Origin: Rhizobium sp. Root1334
GTDB lineage: Bacteria > Pseudomonadota > Alphaproteobacteria > Rhizobiales > Rhizobiaceae
Reading direction: 5' to 3'
DNA: 64,000 bases
Assembly: GCF_001426665.1 (NCBI RefSeq)
Contig: NZ_LMEY01000027.1
Location: 100,439-164,438, forward strand
The notes under the pieces were generated by a model. The model ran no database searches. It saw only the letters and a program-made list of their open reading frames with translations, and was not told the DNA's origin. Every line of letters starts with the position of its first letter. Positions within the stretch are counted from its first letter, which is position 1. Below, in pieces: positions 41,561-51,045 of the stretch. The position numbers and the translations under genes are program-made.

Positions 41561-43867
41561 TTACTGACCGGCCGGATCAGGCTTTGCGGCCAGGCTCCAG
41601 GCCTGCATGGCCTTGGTGAAGGCTTCGGTGCCAGCAGCACCCTTCTCCAGCGTCAGCAGCGCGCGGCGGCCGTTGCGGTAGGTCAACGGAATATCCATCC
41701 AGCCACGCGTGCGTAGAAGTTCGGTGTTTGTCGCAACGGCTTCCGGGAAGTCGTTGAGCGCGATCATGTGGAAATCCTCGGTGATCTTGGCCGGAACCGC
41801 GATCAGCGCATCGCCACGATCCTGTTCGTTGCGCTTCATCGAAACACGCTGAACGCTATCGATGCTGCCGCCTTCGAAGTTTTCCGGCAGTGAGAAGACG
41901 AATTCGATTACATGGCTGGCGGGCAGCGACGAGTCGGCATTGCGCTTGATCGTCATCAGTGCCGTCAGACCGCGTTCCGGAACATTGATTTGCGCCTGAA
42001 CGACCGGCTCCGGTTTGGCGTCGCCACCCGGGGATTCTTCCTTCACAGACCAGGCAACATTGCCCTCGATCGCCGTTGGTGCGGACTGCCCCAGCCGTTC
42101 CTCGTAAAGGAACATCTTCTGGGCTCCGGCCGGCACCTGTTGCGTCGCCGGATTGGGTGTCGTCTGCTGACCGGGCACCGGTTGGGCAGGTTGCGCGTCA
42201 GTTGCCGTCTGGCCTGCAGGCGTGGTTGCCGTTGCCTGAGCGGTATCGACCGGCTTGCCCGCTTCCGTCTGCGCAGCCACAGACTTGCCTTCCTCGGTGG
42301 CAGCAGAACCTGCAGGCGCGGGCGCCGGGCCCTCGTCGATCTCGGTGCCATCCTGCTGCAGGCGCTGCGTGAATTTGGTGCTGCCTTCGACTGCCGCGAC
42401 CTCGGCATTCGGAGGCGTCTGCGTCTGGTTGTTCGTCTCCGGCGCGGTCAGATCCTTGCTGCCCTCTTCAGGCGCAGATGCTTCCGGCGTCGTCTGTCCC
42501 GGGATGCTGGCGGTGATAGAAGCCAGTACGCCGGAAACCCAGGAATTCACCGTGGTCTGATTTTGCCAATAGGCGTAACCGCCACCGCCCAGGATCAGCG
42601 CAAGCACTGCCGTGAGCCCGATCGCCTTGACATTCAATCGCGAGCGCTTCGGCTCCACCCGGTAGGAAACCGGACGCGCCGGCACTTCGACATCTTCATC
42701 GACGGCGGAGGAAGCCTTGCCGGCCTGTGACGCTGCTGCAGCGCCAACGGCTGCAGCCGTACCGCCATGCGCCAGAAGCTCATCGATATCATTCCAGCTG
42801 TCATTGGCAGCCTTGCGCTGCTCAGGCTCAGCAGCATCCGTTTTCTCGACCGGCCAAGACCAATCGGCGATGGCGGGTTCCGATGTTTCGGCGGCCGCAG
42901 CGGCCGGGGCCTGGGTAAACGGATCGTTATCGTCCCAAGCCCAGGCAGCCGCAGCTTTATCCTTGGCGCCGCTGTCGTCATTCAGCGGCGTTACCGTCTC
43001 GACAGGCTCGTATTGCGTGAGGTCGGGGATTTCATCGGCAACAGGTGCTTGCTCCGCAGCCTCTGTCCAGACCGGCTCGCTATGGGCGGTTGCCGGAACC
43101 GGATCGTTCCATTCCGGCAATTCCCATTCCGTGGAGGCCGAAGGCGCGGGTTTTTCAACGACCGGCTCTACAGCCGGCTCTGCAAAGGTGTCCGATTGGA
43201 CCGCGGCTTCCAGAATATCGGCCGTTTCATCAACCGTTGCGCCGTAACGGCTCTGAGGCTCGAACGTCGCGGCGGCCGGATGCTCCGGCTCTGCGACAAC
43301 CTCGTGGCGATCATCTTCCGGTTCTTCCGAATAGGCCGCCTCGACGGGGATATTTTCCTCTATAGCATCGGCTGTGTTGCCAGCCTCGACCACTTCGGGT
43401 TCCGGCTGAGCATCAACATGATCGTCCTCCACCGTCGGCTCAACGACCGCAATCGGTGCAACGTCCGCGACGGGTTCCGGCTGTTCCACCGGTTCAGGTG
43501 CGACCTGCGACTCCGCTACAGGCTCCGCGCGTTCCTCTTCCTCGACGTCAGCCTCGGGCTCACGCGCTTCCACCACCGGCGGCTCTGCAACGTGATCCTC
43601 GACTTCGGCCGCTTCCGGCACCACGTCCGCGGGCTGATCGTCCAGCGGAGGTAGCGCCTCGGCGTGATCGTCCTCGACCTCGTTGATCGCCGCCTCGAGC
43701 TTGACCATCTGGCGTTCGATCATCTCGTCCGAGGGACGAGGTTTCATGCTTTCAAGCTGACGGCGGACAGCACCGCGGGCCTTGTCATAGACCTTGGCCC
43801 GCATTTCAGGAACATTGTCCGACAGACCATCGACGGTCCTTCGAATAACTGCAACAAAATCCGCCAT
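41561..43867 (-). CDS. large acidic single-pass membrane protein of unknown function
   Basis: 768 residues. N-terminal cytoplasmic helix (MADFVAVIRRTVDGLSDNVP), a very Glu/Pro/Ala-rich segment of about 330 residues, one membrane helix near residue 420 (IGLTAVLALILGGGGYAYW), a Pro/Thr/Gln-rich linker and a folded C-terminal domain of about 190 residues (MFLYEERLGQSAPTAIEGNV; LRTRGWMDIPLTYRNGRRAL). It resembles conserved rhizobial proteins flanking purA. Topology suggests a protein spanning from the cytoplasm to the periplasm. Confidence 0.85.
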   Translation of the reverse strand: MADFVAVIRRTVDGLSDNVPEMRAKVYDKARGAVRRQLESMKPRPSDEMIERQMVKLEAAINEVEDDHAEALPPLDDQPADVVPEAAEVEDHVAEPPVVEAREPEADVEEEERAEPVAESQVAPEPVEQPEPVADVAPIAVVEPTVEDDHVDAQPEPEVVEAGNTADAIEENIPVEAAYSEEPEDDRHEVVAEPEHPAAATFEPQSRYGATVDETADILEAAVQSDTFAEPAVEPVVEKPAPSASTEWELPEWNDPVPATAHSEPVWTEAAEQAPVADEIPDLTQYEPVETVTPLNDDSGAKDKAAAAWAWDDNDPFTQAPAAAAAETSEPAIADWSWPVEKTDAAEPEQRKAANDSWNDIDELLAHGGTAAAVGAAAASQAGKASSAVDEDVEVPARPVSYRVEPKRSRLNVKAIGLTAVLALILGGGGYAYWQNQTTVNSWVSGVLASITASIPGQTTPEASAPEEGSKDLTAPETNNQTQTPPNAEVAAVEGSTKFTQRLQQDGTEIDEGPAPAPAGSAATEEGKSVAAQTEAGKPVDTAQATATTPAGQTATDAQPAQPVPGQQTTPNPATQQVPAGAQKMFLYEERLGQSAPTAIEGNVAWSVKEESPGGDAKPEPVVQAQINVPERGLTALMTIKRNADSSLPASHVIEFVFSLPENFEGGSIDSVQRVSMKRNEQDRGDALIAVPAKITEDFHMIALNDFPEAVATNTELLRTRGWMDIPLTYRNGRRALLTLEKGAAGTEAFTKAMQAWSLAAKPDPAGQ

Positions 43868-43929
43868 CAGAACTTTCTCATACCATCGGCGTATTTACGC
43901 CAAATTCTTCCCTAGCCGTCAACGTCAGA

Positions 43930-45228
43930 CTAGTCCTCAAACGGGTCCGTCACAAGTATGGTGTCGTCACGTTCGGGGCTGGTGGAAAGCAGCGCCACCG
44001 GCGCACCGATCAATTCCTCGACCTGACGCACATATTTGATCGCCTGAGCCGGAAGCTGCGCCCAGCTGCGGGCACCGACAGTCGATTCTTTCCAGCCTTC
44101 CAGCGTGATATAGCGCGGTTTTGCCTGGGCCTGCTGTGCCTGGCTGGCTGGCAGGTGATCGATATCGACGCCATCGAGCGTATAGCCAACGCAGATCTTC
44201 AGTTCATCGAGGCCGTCGAGCACGTCGAGCTTGGTCAACGCGATGCCGGTGATGCCATTGGTGGCAACCGACTGGCGCACGAGCGCCGCATCGAACCAGC
44301 CGCAGCGGCGCTTACGGCCAGTGACAGTGCCGAACTCATGGCCTTTTTCACCGAGAAACTGGCCGATTTCATCGTGCAGTTCGGTCGGGAACGGACCTTC
44401 GCCGACGCGGGTCGTGTAGGCCTTGGTGATGCCGAGGATATAGCCGAGCGCACCCGGGCCCATGCCGGAACCGGCAGCCGCCTGACCAGAAACCGTGTTG
44501 GACGAGGTAACGAAAGGATAGGTACCGTGATCGATATCCAGCAGCGTGCCCTGCGCGCCTTCAAACAGGATGCGGGCACCCTTGCGCCGATGACGATCCA
44601 GCAGCAGCCAGACGGTTTCCATGAACGGCAGGACGCGAGCAGCAACCGAGGAAAGCTCGGTCATGATCGTCTCATGGCTCACTTCGGCTTCGCCAAGACC
44701 ACGGCGCAGCGCATTGTGATGGGTGAGCAGCCGATCAACCTTGGCCGGCAGTGTGTCGAGATCAGCGAGATCCATAACGCGGATGGCGCGGCGGCCAACC
44801 TTATCTTCGTAGGCCGGGCCGATACCGCGGCGTGTCGTGCCGATCTTGGTGCCGCTGTTGGACGCCGCATCCTCGCGGATGCCGTCCAGTTCGCGATGCA
44901 GCGACAGGATCAGCGTGGCATTGTCGGCGATGCGCAGGTTTTCCGGGGTAATGGCCACGCCCTGCTTGTCGAGCTTCTCGATTTCCGCGATCAGCGCGTG
45001 CGGGTCGATGACCACGCCATTACCGATGACGGCGAGCTTGCCCGGACGAACGACGCCCGACGGCAGAAGGGAAAGCTTGTAGCTGGTACCGTCGATGACC
45101 AAGGTATGGCCGGCATTGTGCCCGCCCTGAAAGCGCACAACCACGTCGGCACGCTCGGAGAGCCAGTCGACAATCTTGCCTTTGCCTTCATCACCCCATT
45201 GCGATCCGACCACCACGACATTCGTCAT
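43930..45228 (-). CDS. purA: adenylosuccinate synthetase
   Basis: 432 residues; forms adenylosuccinate from IMP, aspartate and GTP in AMP synthesis. Motifs: [16 protein letters not shown] (P-loop-like), [16 protein letters not shown] region, [13 protein letters not shown]-like [49 protein letters not shown]. The start is ATG 45228 (MTNVVVVG), since the added residues upstream ([10 protein letters not shown]) are not conserved. Divergent from a DMT transporter gene. Confidence 0.97.
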   Translation of the reverse strand: MTNVVVVGSQWGDEGKGKIVDWLSERADVVVRFQGGHNAGHTLVIDGTSYKLSLLPSGVVRPGKLAVIGNGVVIDPHALIAEIEKLDKQGVAITPENLRIADNATLILSLHRELDGIREDAASNSGTKIGTTRRGIGPAYEDKVGRRAIRVMDLADLDTLPAKVDRLLTHHNALRRGLGEAEVSHETIMTELSSVAARVLPFMETVWLLLDRHRRKGARILFEGAQGTLLDIDHGTYPFVTSSNTVSGQAAAGSGMGPGALGYILGITKAYTTRVGEGPFPTELHDEIGQFLGEKGHEFGTVTGRKRRCGWFDAALVRQSVATNGITGIALTKLDVLDGLDELKICVGYTLDGVDIDHLPASQAQQAQAKPRYITLEGWKESTVGARSWAQLPAQAIKYVRQVEELIGAPVALLSTSPERDDTILVTDPFED

Positions 45229-45528
45229 TTCAGTTTTCCTGTTTCCACGCGCCTGTGATTGCGCTGTCTTCAAACCCGCGCATCTATACTGTTTTGTTTT
45301 TTGGAAAGCGACCCTGTTTAACCGGGGATTCGGGGTTTTTGCATGGCAAAGACCGCATTTCGCTTCCCTTCATCGATAACAACACCAGCGACGGCCAATA
45401 ATGCGGGGTTGCCATATCCGTTCTGGATTGATTCAATACAACCGAGAATGAGGTGTTCTGCAAGATCGATACGACCGCTTCATTCTATCCGCTGCCATCG
45501 TTTGCTTCCCCGACTTGCCAGGAACACC
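45229..45528. other. 300-base divergent intergenic region, purA / DMT transporter
   Basis: No gene is supported. An open frame on the plus strand starts at 45343, but the stretch before 45529 is low-quality sequence without family features. The promoters of both divergent genes should lie here; no distinct operator was recognised. Confidence 0.5.
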
Positions 45529-46440
45529 GTGCCCGTCAATCTGCAAGCCTATATCATCCTTTGTATCACCACCTTGATCTGGGGTGGAAATTCCGTGGCC
45601 GGGAAAATGGCGGTCGGCCATGTCAGCCCGATGATGCTGACCGGCATGCGCTGGGTCATTGCCTGTATCGTGCTGTTGATTTTCGCGGCCCCGCAGGTAC
45701 GCCGCGATTTTCCGGCCATCCGCAAAAACTGGCTGCTTCTTTTAGGCTATGGCACCGTCGGGTTCACCGCTTTCAACGCCTTTCTCTATTCGGCATTGCA
45801 ATTCACCAGCGCCATCAATGCCGTCATCGAGCAGGCTGGCATCCCGATGGTGATCTTCGTGATGAATTACGTGCTGTTTCGCACCGCCTTTTCCATGGCG
45901 CAGATTGCCGGTTTCACATTGACCCTGTTCGGTGTTGCATTGACCGCATCGCATGGCGACCTCACCACGCTGCTCTCGCTGGATCTCAACCAGGGCGACG
46001 CCATGATGATGGCGGCGGTCCTGCTCTATGCCGGCTACACGGTGGCGTTGCGCTGGAAACCGGACATCCACTGGAAAAGCCTGATCGCGATCTCCGCCTT
46101 CGGCGCGCTGGTCAGCAGCATTCCGCTGGTCATCTGGGAATTCTCCACCGGCCGGATGATCTGGCCCGATACGCAAGGCTGGATCATCGTCGCCTATGCC
46201 GGCCTACTGCCCTCTCTCGTCTCGCAGATCCTGTACGTGCGAGGCGTCGAGTTGATCGGCCCCAACCGGGCCGGCCTGTTCATCAACACCATTCCGATCT
46301 TCGGCACCCTGCTGTCGATCGCCCTGATCGGCGAAGCCCTGCAGATGTTCCATATTATCGCGCTCGCACTGGTGTTGGGCGGCATCGCGGTGGCGGAACG
46401 CGGCCGTCCGCGCCTGCTTGAAGACACGAGAAAAAACTAA
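45529..46440 (+). CDS. DMT (EamA) family drug/metabolite transporter
   Basis: 303 residues, ten membrane helices in two EamA halves (TTLIWGGNSVAGKMAVGHVS; FTSAINAVIEQAGIPMVIFV; PNRAGLFINTIPIFGTLLSI). AGGA lies before GTG 45529; the upstream extension is not membrane-like and is rejected. Likely exports amino acids or other metabolites; substrate unknown. Its stop overlaps the convergent GNAT gene by four bases. Confidence 0.9.
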   Translation: MPVNLQAYIILCITTLIWGGNSVAGKMAVGHVSPMMLTGMRWVIACIVLLIFAAPQVRRDFPAIRKNWLLLLGYGTVGFTAFNAFLYSALQFTSAINAVIEQAGIPMVIFVMNYVLFRTAFSMAQIAGFTLTLFGVALTASHGDLTTLLSLDLNQGDAMMMAAVLLYAGYTVALRWKPDIHWKSLIAISAFGALVSSIPLVIWEFSTGRMIWPDTQGWIIVAYAGLLPSLVSQILYVRGVELIGPNRAGLFINTIPIFGTLLSIALIGEALQMFHIIALALVLGGIAVAERGRPRLLEDTRKN

Positions 46441-46964
46441 CTGAAATCTGCGCTGTTGAGATCGCGCTCCATGTAGACGGCCTCGCTGCCATAGCCGGAC
46501 AGCTTGGCGGCAAGCATTTCGTGCCTATGCACCGCAAAACTCTGCCGTTCCCAGAAACCTTGCGATCCGTTGACGGAGACGAGTGCGACGGTTCGGTATC
46601 CGGCCTGACGGGCCTGTTCGGCAAGCAGCCCTGCGACCTTGGCCCCTGCCCCGGAACCACGTGTCCCCGGCAGCAAGGCCAGATCGTGAAGATACCAGCT
46701 ATCCGCCTCCCCCGGGATCTCGCCCAGCTTTCTATCGAGTTGCGGCGGTGAAAACCGGCGCCATGGGTGGCTGAGAAGATATCCCGAGATTGTACCGCGC
46801 TTTCCAAACACAAAGCATCCCTGCGGGCACAGTTCAAGCCGCTCGAGCAGGACATCACGCGCTTCGGGATGATCGGCATGCGCGATGCACTGGATGTCGT
46901 AGATGGCGGCAATGTCCACCAGGGCAGCCGGGCGCCAATCGGCGGAGCGGTCAATCATGTTCAT
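46437..46964 (-). CDS. GNAT family N-acetyltransferase
   Basis: About 175 residues. GNAT motif A is DSWYLHDLALLPGTRGSGAG (R-x-x-G-x-G/A) with VAGLLAEQARQAGYRTVALV; the N-terminus has WRPAALVDIAAIYDIQ. Start could be 46988, 46964 or 46958 (M at residue 1, 9 or 11); 46964 is a guess. Convergent with the transporter gene. Substrate unknown. Confidence 0.85.
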   Translation of the reverse strand: MNMIDRSADWRPAALVDIAAIYDIQCIAHADHPEARDVLLERLELCPQGCFVFGKRGTISGYLLSHPWRRFSPPQLDRKLGEIPGEADSWYLHDLALLPGTRGSGAGAKVAGLLAEQARQAGYRTVALVSVNGSQGFWERQSFAVHRHEMLAAKLSGYGSEAVYMERDLNSADFS

Positions 46965-46986
46965 TTCATTCACTTTCATCAACGGC

Positions 46987-47015
46987 AAACGCGCCGGAGG
47001 TCATCCGGCGCGTTT
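46987..47015 (-). terminator. rho-independent terminator after serA
   Basis: AAACGCGCCGGA and TCCGGCGCGTTT form a perfect 12-bp stem with a 5-base loop. It lies 37 bases beyond the serA stop in the direction of transcription. The U-tract is short. Confidence 0.7.
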
Positions 47016-47051
47016 GTGTCAATCCTTCGGAGCCCAAAGTGCTCCGGCGTA

Positions 47052-48647
47052 TCAGTCGACGTTGAAGACCAGTGGCTTGGCAGCCCGGATGGCCGGGTTG
47101 GCGCGCAGCTTGTCAAGAACGTCTTCAGACACGGCACCATCGACATAGAGCAACGCAATCGCATCGGCACCGGCATTGTGGCGGCCGAGCTGGAAGTTGG
47201 CGATATTGACGCCCGCGTCACCCAGCGTCATGCCGATGAAGCCGATCATGCCGGGAACGTCGGTGTTGGTGATGTAGACCATGTGGTTACCGACATCGGC
47301 GTCAAGGTTGATGTCCTTGATCTGGATGAAGCGCGGCTTTCCATCCGAGAACACCGTACCGGCAACCGAACGTGTCTGGTTCGCCGTCGTCACCGTCAGC
47401 TTGATATAGCCATCGAAGACACCCGACTTGTCACGCTTCACCTCGGACAGGATGATACCCTTTTCCTTGATCATGACCGGCGCCGAAACCATGTTGACGT
47501 CGGAAACCTGACTACGGATGAGACCGGCAAGGGCTGCACTCGTCAGCGCCTTGGTATTCATCCCGGCAGTCGATCCGTCAAACAGGATCTCGATTTCCTT
47601 GATGGCGCTTTCCGTCACCTGACCGACAAAAGCGCCGAGGACATCGGCGAGCCGGATGAACGGCTTCAGGATCGGTGCTTCTTCCGCGGTGATCGACGGC
47701 ATGTTGATGGCGTTGGAGACGGCACCCTTGACGAGGTAGTCCGACATCTGCTCGGCAACCTGCAGGGCAACGTTCTCCTGCGCTTCCGTGGTGGACGCGC
47801 CGAGGTGCGGAGTGCAGACGACATTCGGCAGGCCGAACAGCGGGCTTTCCGTTGCAGGCTCGACCTCAAACACGTCGAAGCCGGCACCAGCGACATGACC
47901 GGACTTGATGGCATCGGCAAGCGCATGCTCATCGACCAGACCACCACGGGCGCAGTTGATAATACGCACGCCAGGCTTGGTCTTGGCCAGCGCTTCGCGG
48001 TTGAGGATGCCGCGCGTCTTGTCGGTCATCGGCACGTGCAAGGTGATGAAATCGGCCTGAGCGAGCAGTTCGTCCAGTTCCACCTTGGTGACGCCCATTT
48101 CCTCGGCCCGTTCCTTCGACAGGAATGGGTCATAGGCCAGAACATGCATCTTCAGGCCAATGGCGCGCGAGCAGACAATACCGCCGATATTGCCGGCGCC
48201 GATGACACCGAGCGTCTTGCCGGTGATTTCGACGCCCATGAACTTCGACTTTTCCCATTTGCCGGCCTGGGTGGAGCTATCGGCCTGCGGCAACTGACGG
48301 GCAACGGCAAACATCAGCGCAATGGCGTGTTCGGCCGTCGTGATCGAGTTGCCGAACGGCGTGTTCATGACGATGATACCGCGACGCGACGCGGCCGGGA
48401 TATCGACATTGTCGACGCCGATACCGGCGCGCCCGATCACCTTGAGGTTGGTCGCAGCCGCAATCAGCTTTTCCGTCGCCTTGGTGGCGGAACGGATAGC
48501 GAGACCATCGTAATTGCCGATGATCGCGGCAAGCTTTTCCTTGTCCTTGCCGAGCTGCGGCTGGAAATCGACGTCTACGCCGCGATCCCGGAAAATCTGG
48601 ACGGCGGTTTCCGACAGTTCATCGGATACGAGTACGCGAGGTGCCAT
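47052..48647 (-). CDS. serA: D-3-phosphoglycerate dehydrogenase
   Basis: 531 residues, the long type with an intervening allosteric-substrate-binding domain and a C-terminal ACT domain (VYITNTDVPGMIGFIGMTLG). First step of serine synthesis. NAD-binding motif GKTLGVIGAGNIGGIVCSRA, RGGLVDEHALADAI and catalytic His region TPHLGASTTEAQ are present. It follows serC in one operon; a 9-bp hairpin (48693-48715) lies in the 76-base gap between them. Confidence 0.97.
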   Translation of the reverse strand: MAPRVLVSDELSETAVQIFRDRGVDVDFQPQLGKDKEKLAAIIGNYDGLAIRSATKATEKLIAAATNLKVIGRAGIGVDNVDIPAASRRGIIVMNTPFGNSITTAEHAIALMFAVARQLPQADSSTQAGKWEKSKFMGVEITGKTLGVIGAGNIGGIVCSRAIGLKMHVLAYDPFLSKERAEEMGVTKVELDELLAQADFITLHVPMTDKTRGILNREALAKTKPGVRIINCARGGLVDEHALADAIKSGHVAGAGFDVFEVEPATESPLFGLPNVVCTPHLGASTTEAQENVALQVAEQMSDYLVKGAVSNAINMPSITAEEAPILKPFIRLADVLGAFVGQVTESAIKEIEILFDGSTAGMNTKALTSAALAGLIRSQVSDVNMVSAPVMIKEKGIILSEVKRDKSGVFDGYIKLTVTTANQTRSVAGTVFSDGKPRFIQIKDINLDADVGNHMVYITNTDVPGMIGFIGMTLGDAGVNIANFQLGRHNAGADAIALLYVDGAVSEDVLDKLRANPAIRAAKPLVFNVD

Positions 48648-48723
48648 GAGAGGCCTCCATTGGTTTCGTCAAAAAATCTGATTGGTGAGGAGGACCGCGC
48701 CCTGTTGGCGCGGTCTAAGCCGG

Positions 48724-49902
48724 TTAGGCGGCCGCCTGAGACAGCGTCGCCTTCTGGGTCGCAAACGCCCAGTCGAACCAGGGCATCAATGCCTTGATGT
48801 CCGAAGTCTCGATCGTCGCACCGGCCCAGATACGGAAACCGGACGGCGCATCACGGTAAGCGCCGATGTCATGGGCGACAGCCTGCTTTTCAAGCAGTGC
48901 CACCATGCCCTTGGCAAAGGCCTCCTGACCAGCGGCATCAAGTGCTGCAACGTCCTTGTCGACGATCTTCAAGCAGACCGAGGTGTTGGACTGCGTTGCA
49001 GGATCGACCGCCAGATTGGCGATCCAGTCCGTCTTCGCAACGAAGTCATGGATGGCCTGCGCATTGGCATCAGCCCGGGCGATCAGCGCCTTGAGGCCGC
49101 CGAGCGACTTTGCCCAGTTGAGCGCATCGATATAGTCCTCGACGCACAGCATCGACGGGGTGTTGATCGTCTCGCCCTGGAAGATACCCTCGATGATCTT
49201 GCCGCCCTTGGTCATGCGGAAGATCTTCGGCAGCGGCCAGGAAGGCTCATAGCTTTCCAACCGTTCGACAGCGCGCGGCGACAGGATCAGAATGCCATGC
49301 GCACCCTCACCGCCCAGCACCTTCTGCCAGGAGAAGGTGACGACATCGAGTTTGGCAAAGTCCAGATCCTGCGCAAACGCGGCAGACGTCGCGTCGCAGA
49401 TCGTCAGCCCCTTGCGGTCCGCCGGGATGAAATCGGCATTGGCAACGCGGACACCCGAGGTCGTACCATTCCAGGTAAAGACGACATCACGGTCGAAATC
49501 GACCTGGGCAAAGTCGACGAGCTTGCCGTAGTCGGCAACGAATTTGCGGGTATCAGGGAGCTTCAGCTCCTTGACGACATCGGAAACCCAGCCGGAGCCG
49601 AAGCTCTCCCAGGCGACCATGTCAACGCCGCGCGGACCGAGCAGTGACCAGAGCGCCATCTCGACTGCACCGGTGTCGGAGGCAGGCACGATGCCGATGC
49701 GGTAGTCCGCCGGCACCTGAAGAATTTCACGGGCGAGATCGATCGCCTGCTTCAGCTTGCTCTTGCCAACCTTGGCACGGTGCGAACGCCCGAGGGCCGC
49801 ATCAGAGAGCGCATCAAGCGACCAACCGGGGCGCTTGGAGCAGGGACCAGAAGAAAAATGAGTATTTGCCGGACGCAATTCCGGTGTCGCAGGGATCGTC
49901 AT
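48724..49902 (-). CDS. serC: phosphoserine aminotransferase
   Basis: 392 residues of the long alphaproteobacterial SerC type. Transaminates 3-phosphohydroxypyruvate with glutamate (also used in pyridoxine synthesis). Markers: [18 protein letters not shown] start, [20 protein letters not shown], and PLP lysine in [20 protein letters not shown]. The first gene of serC-serA, with a structured leader directly upstream. Confidence 0.95.
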   Translation of the reverse strand: MTIPATPELRPANTHFSSGPCSKRPGWSLDALSDAALGRSHRAKVGKSKLKQAIDLAREILQVPADYRIGIVPASDTGAVEMALWSLLGPRGVDMVAWESFGSGWVSDVVKELKLPDTRKFVADYGKLVDFAQVDFDRDVVFTWNGTTSGVRVANADFIPADRKGLTICDATSAAFAQDLDFAKLDVVTFSWQKVLGGEGAHGILILSPRAVERLESYEPSWPLPKIFRMTKGGKIIEGIFQGETINTPSMLCVEDYIDALNWAKSLGGLKALIARADANAQAIHDFVAKTDWIANLAVDPATQSNTSVCLKIVDKDVAALDAAGQEAFAKGMVALLEKQAVAHDIGAYRDAPSGFRIWAGATIETSDIKALMPWFDWAFATQKATLSQAAA

Positions 49903-49907
49903 CGAAG

Positions 49908-49977
49908 CTATCCTTCCAGATAGAAAGCCTCTCGTTAGGGAGAGGTGGCCTGCCGCCGTGAATATGGCGGACAGGCC
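49908..49977 (-). ncRNA. serC-motif-like leader RNA
   Basis: On the minus strand three hairpins precede serC: a 6+5 bp stem with one bulged base (49947-49977), CCTCTC/GAGAGG (49928-49945), and a 5-bp stem CTATC/GATAG (49908-49923) that encloses the GGAAGGA ribosome-binding sequence. The SD-sequestering third stem and position match what is described as the alphaproteobacterial serC RNA motif. The ligand, if any, is unknown. Confidence 0.6.
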
Positions 49978-50055
49978 TGGAAGTCAAGAATGATGTGTCG
50001 TTTCCGGAAAGATTTTTGGCGCTCGAAGCATCGCTGAATGCGGATGCTCTTTCAG

Positions 50056-50862
50056 CTACCAGATTGACAGGCGCAAACCGGCGCGGATTTCGTGGCGGCC
50101 GAGACCGTCGTCGAGGCCGTCGATATCGCTGCCATTGAACATATCGCCGTCGGTGATCTGCGAATAGCGATAGCCGACGTCAAGCTTCAGCTGCTCGGTC
50201 ATGTTGTAGGAAACGCCGGCCATCAGCGCGTAGGTCAGACGCCAGCTGCTTTCGCCGTCAAAGGTCTGGTTGACCGGCCCGGCACCGGAGCAGCCTGCCG
50301 CTCCCGGCACGCAGCTGGTGCGCAGTGCGACGTCGTTCCAACGAAGCTGCGTCACCCCGAGACCAGCACCGACATAAGGCGTCAAGCCAGCCACCGTTGC
50401 CAGATCGACATAGCCGTTCGCCATGAGGCCAATTGCCTTGTAGTCGGCATTTAGCCGGCCGCCGCAAGACGTTCCAGCGGCTTCGCCAGCGCAGGGAATG
50501 TTGGCCTGGCCGCTTCCGCGGACGTCGCCTTCGAAATAATCGCCAGTCAAATCCGCCCGAAACATGTCGTTGAACTGATAGCCAACGCCGAGGGTCCCGG
50601 AAAAGGGTTGGTCGAAATCATTGTCGAACGACGCGGAGTTGGTAGCGCCGGTGCCGGCATCGAACAGCCGCAGTGACGGGTCGCCACCGCGCGTCCATCC
50701 GGCGTAGCCAAGATCACCACGCAGGTAGAAACCCTGGCCGCTTGTCTCCAGCGGCGAGATGCTGACTTCCGGCGCTTCGAGAAGATCAGCAGCCATCGCC
50801 TGCCCCGCGGCAAACAGCAGGATCAGTGCAGATGCATTGAGGAGAGTGTGCCGCAACTTCAT
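50056..50862 (-). CDS. outer-membrane beta-barrel protein (Omp25/RopB-like)
   Basis: 268 residues with signal peptide ending QAMA and mature start ADLLEAPEV. An eight-stranded barrel pattern is visible (FYLRGDLGYAGWTRGGD, GTLGVGYQFNDMFRADLTGDY, LTPYVGAGLGVTQLRWND, EIRAGLRLSIW with C-terminal aromatic). A paralogue lies next door (51046-51867). A perfect CtrA site is 81-96 bases upstream of the start. In Brucella such Omp25-like proteins are CtrA-regulated. Confidence 0.88.
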   Translation of the reverse strand: MKLRHTLLNASALILLFAAGQAMAADLLEAPEVSISPLETSGQGFYLRGDLGYAGWTRGGDPSLRLFDAGTGATNSASFDNDFDQPFSGTLGVGYQFNDMFRADLTGDYFEGDVRGSGQANIPCAGEAAGTSCGGRLNADYKAIGLMANGYVDLATVAGLTPYVGAGLGVTQLRWNDVALRTSCVPGAAGCSGAGPVNQTFDGESSWRLTYALMAGVSYNMTEQLKLDVGYRYSQITDGDMFNGSDIDGLDDGLGRHEIRAGLRLSIW

Positions 50863-50942
50863 TTTGCTGTCCTTGGAAAATCGTAACGGCGACAGAAACG
50901 CCCGTCGCCCGTGTTAATATGTCCCCATCATCGCATCCACGG

Positions 50943-50958
50943 GTTAACCTCAGGTTAA
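50943..50958 (-). promoter_or_regulatory. perfect CtrA consensus site upstream of the first omp gene
   Basis: Minus strand TTAA-CCTGAGG-TTAAC matches TTAA-N7-TTAAC exactly, centred about 88 bases before the ATG at 50862. Confidence 0.65.
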
Positions 50959-50993
50959 GCATGCTTCTTAACCAAACAGGCCGGCAAAAACCG

Positions 50994-51024
50994 AAAAGGC
51001 CGCCCGGAAACCGGACGGCCTTTT
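50994..51024 (-). terminator. terminator after the second omp gene
   Basis: AAAAGGCCG-C-CCGG pairs with CCGG-A-CGGCCTTTT, one mismatch, loop AAA. It lies 21 bases past the stop of the gene at 51046. Confidence 0.8.
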
Positions 51025-51045
51025 GAAACGAAGAGCGCGATGCGC

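Noticed and set aside
43440-43640. Low-complexity DNA read as tandem repeats.
   Set aside because: It encodes the Glu/Pro-rich segment of the large acidic protein and has no fixed period.
46767-48797. A 676-codon open frame on the plus strand opposite serA.
   Set aside because: It is the antisense shadow of a clear serA gene with all family motifs; its own translation is Arg/His-rich and unlike any family.
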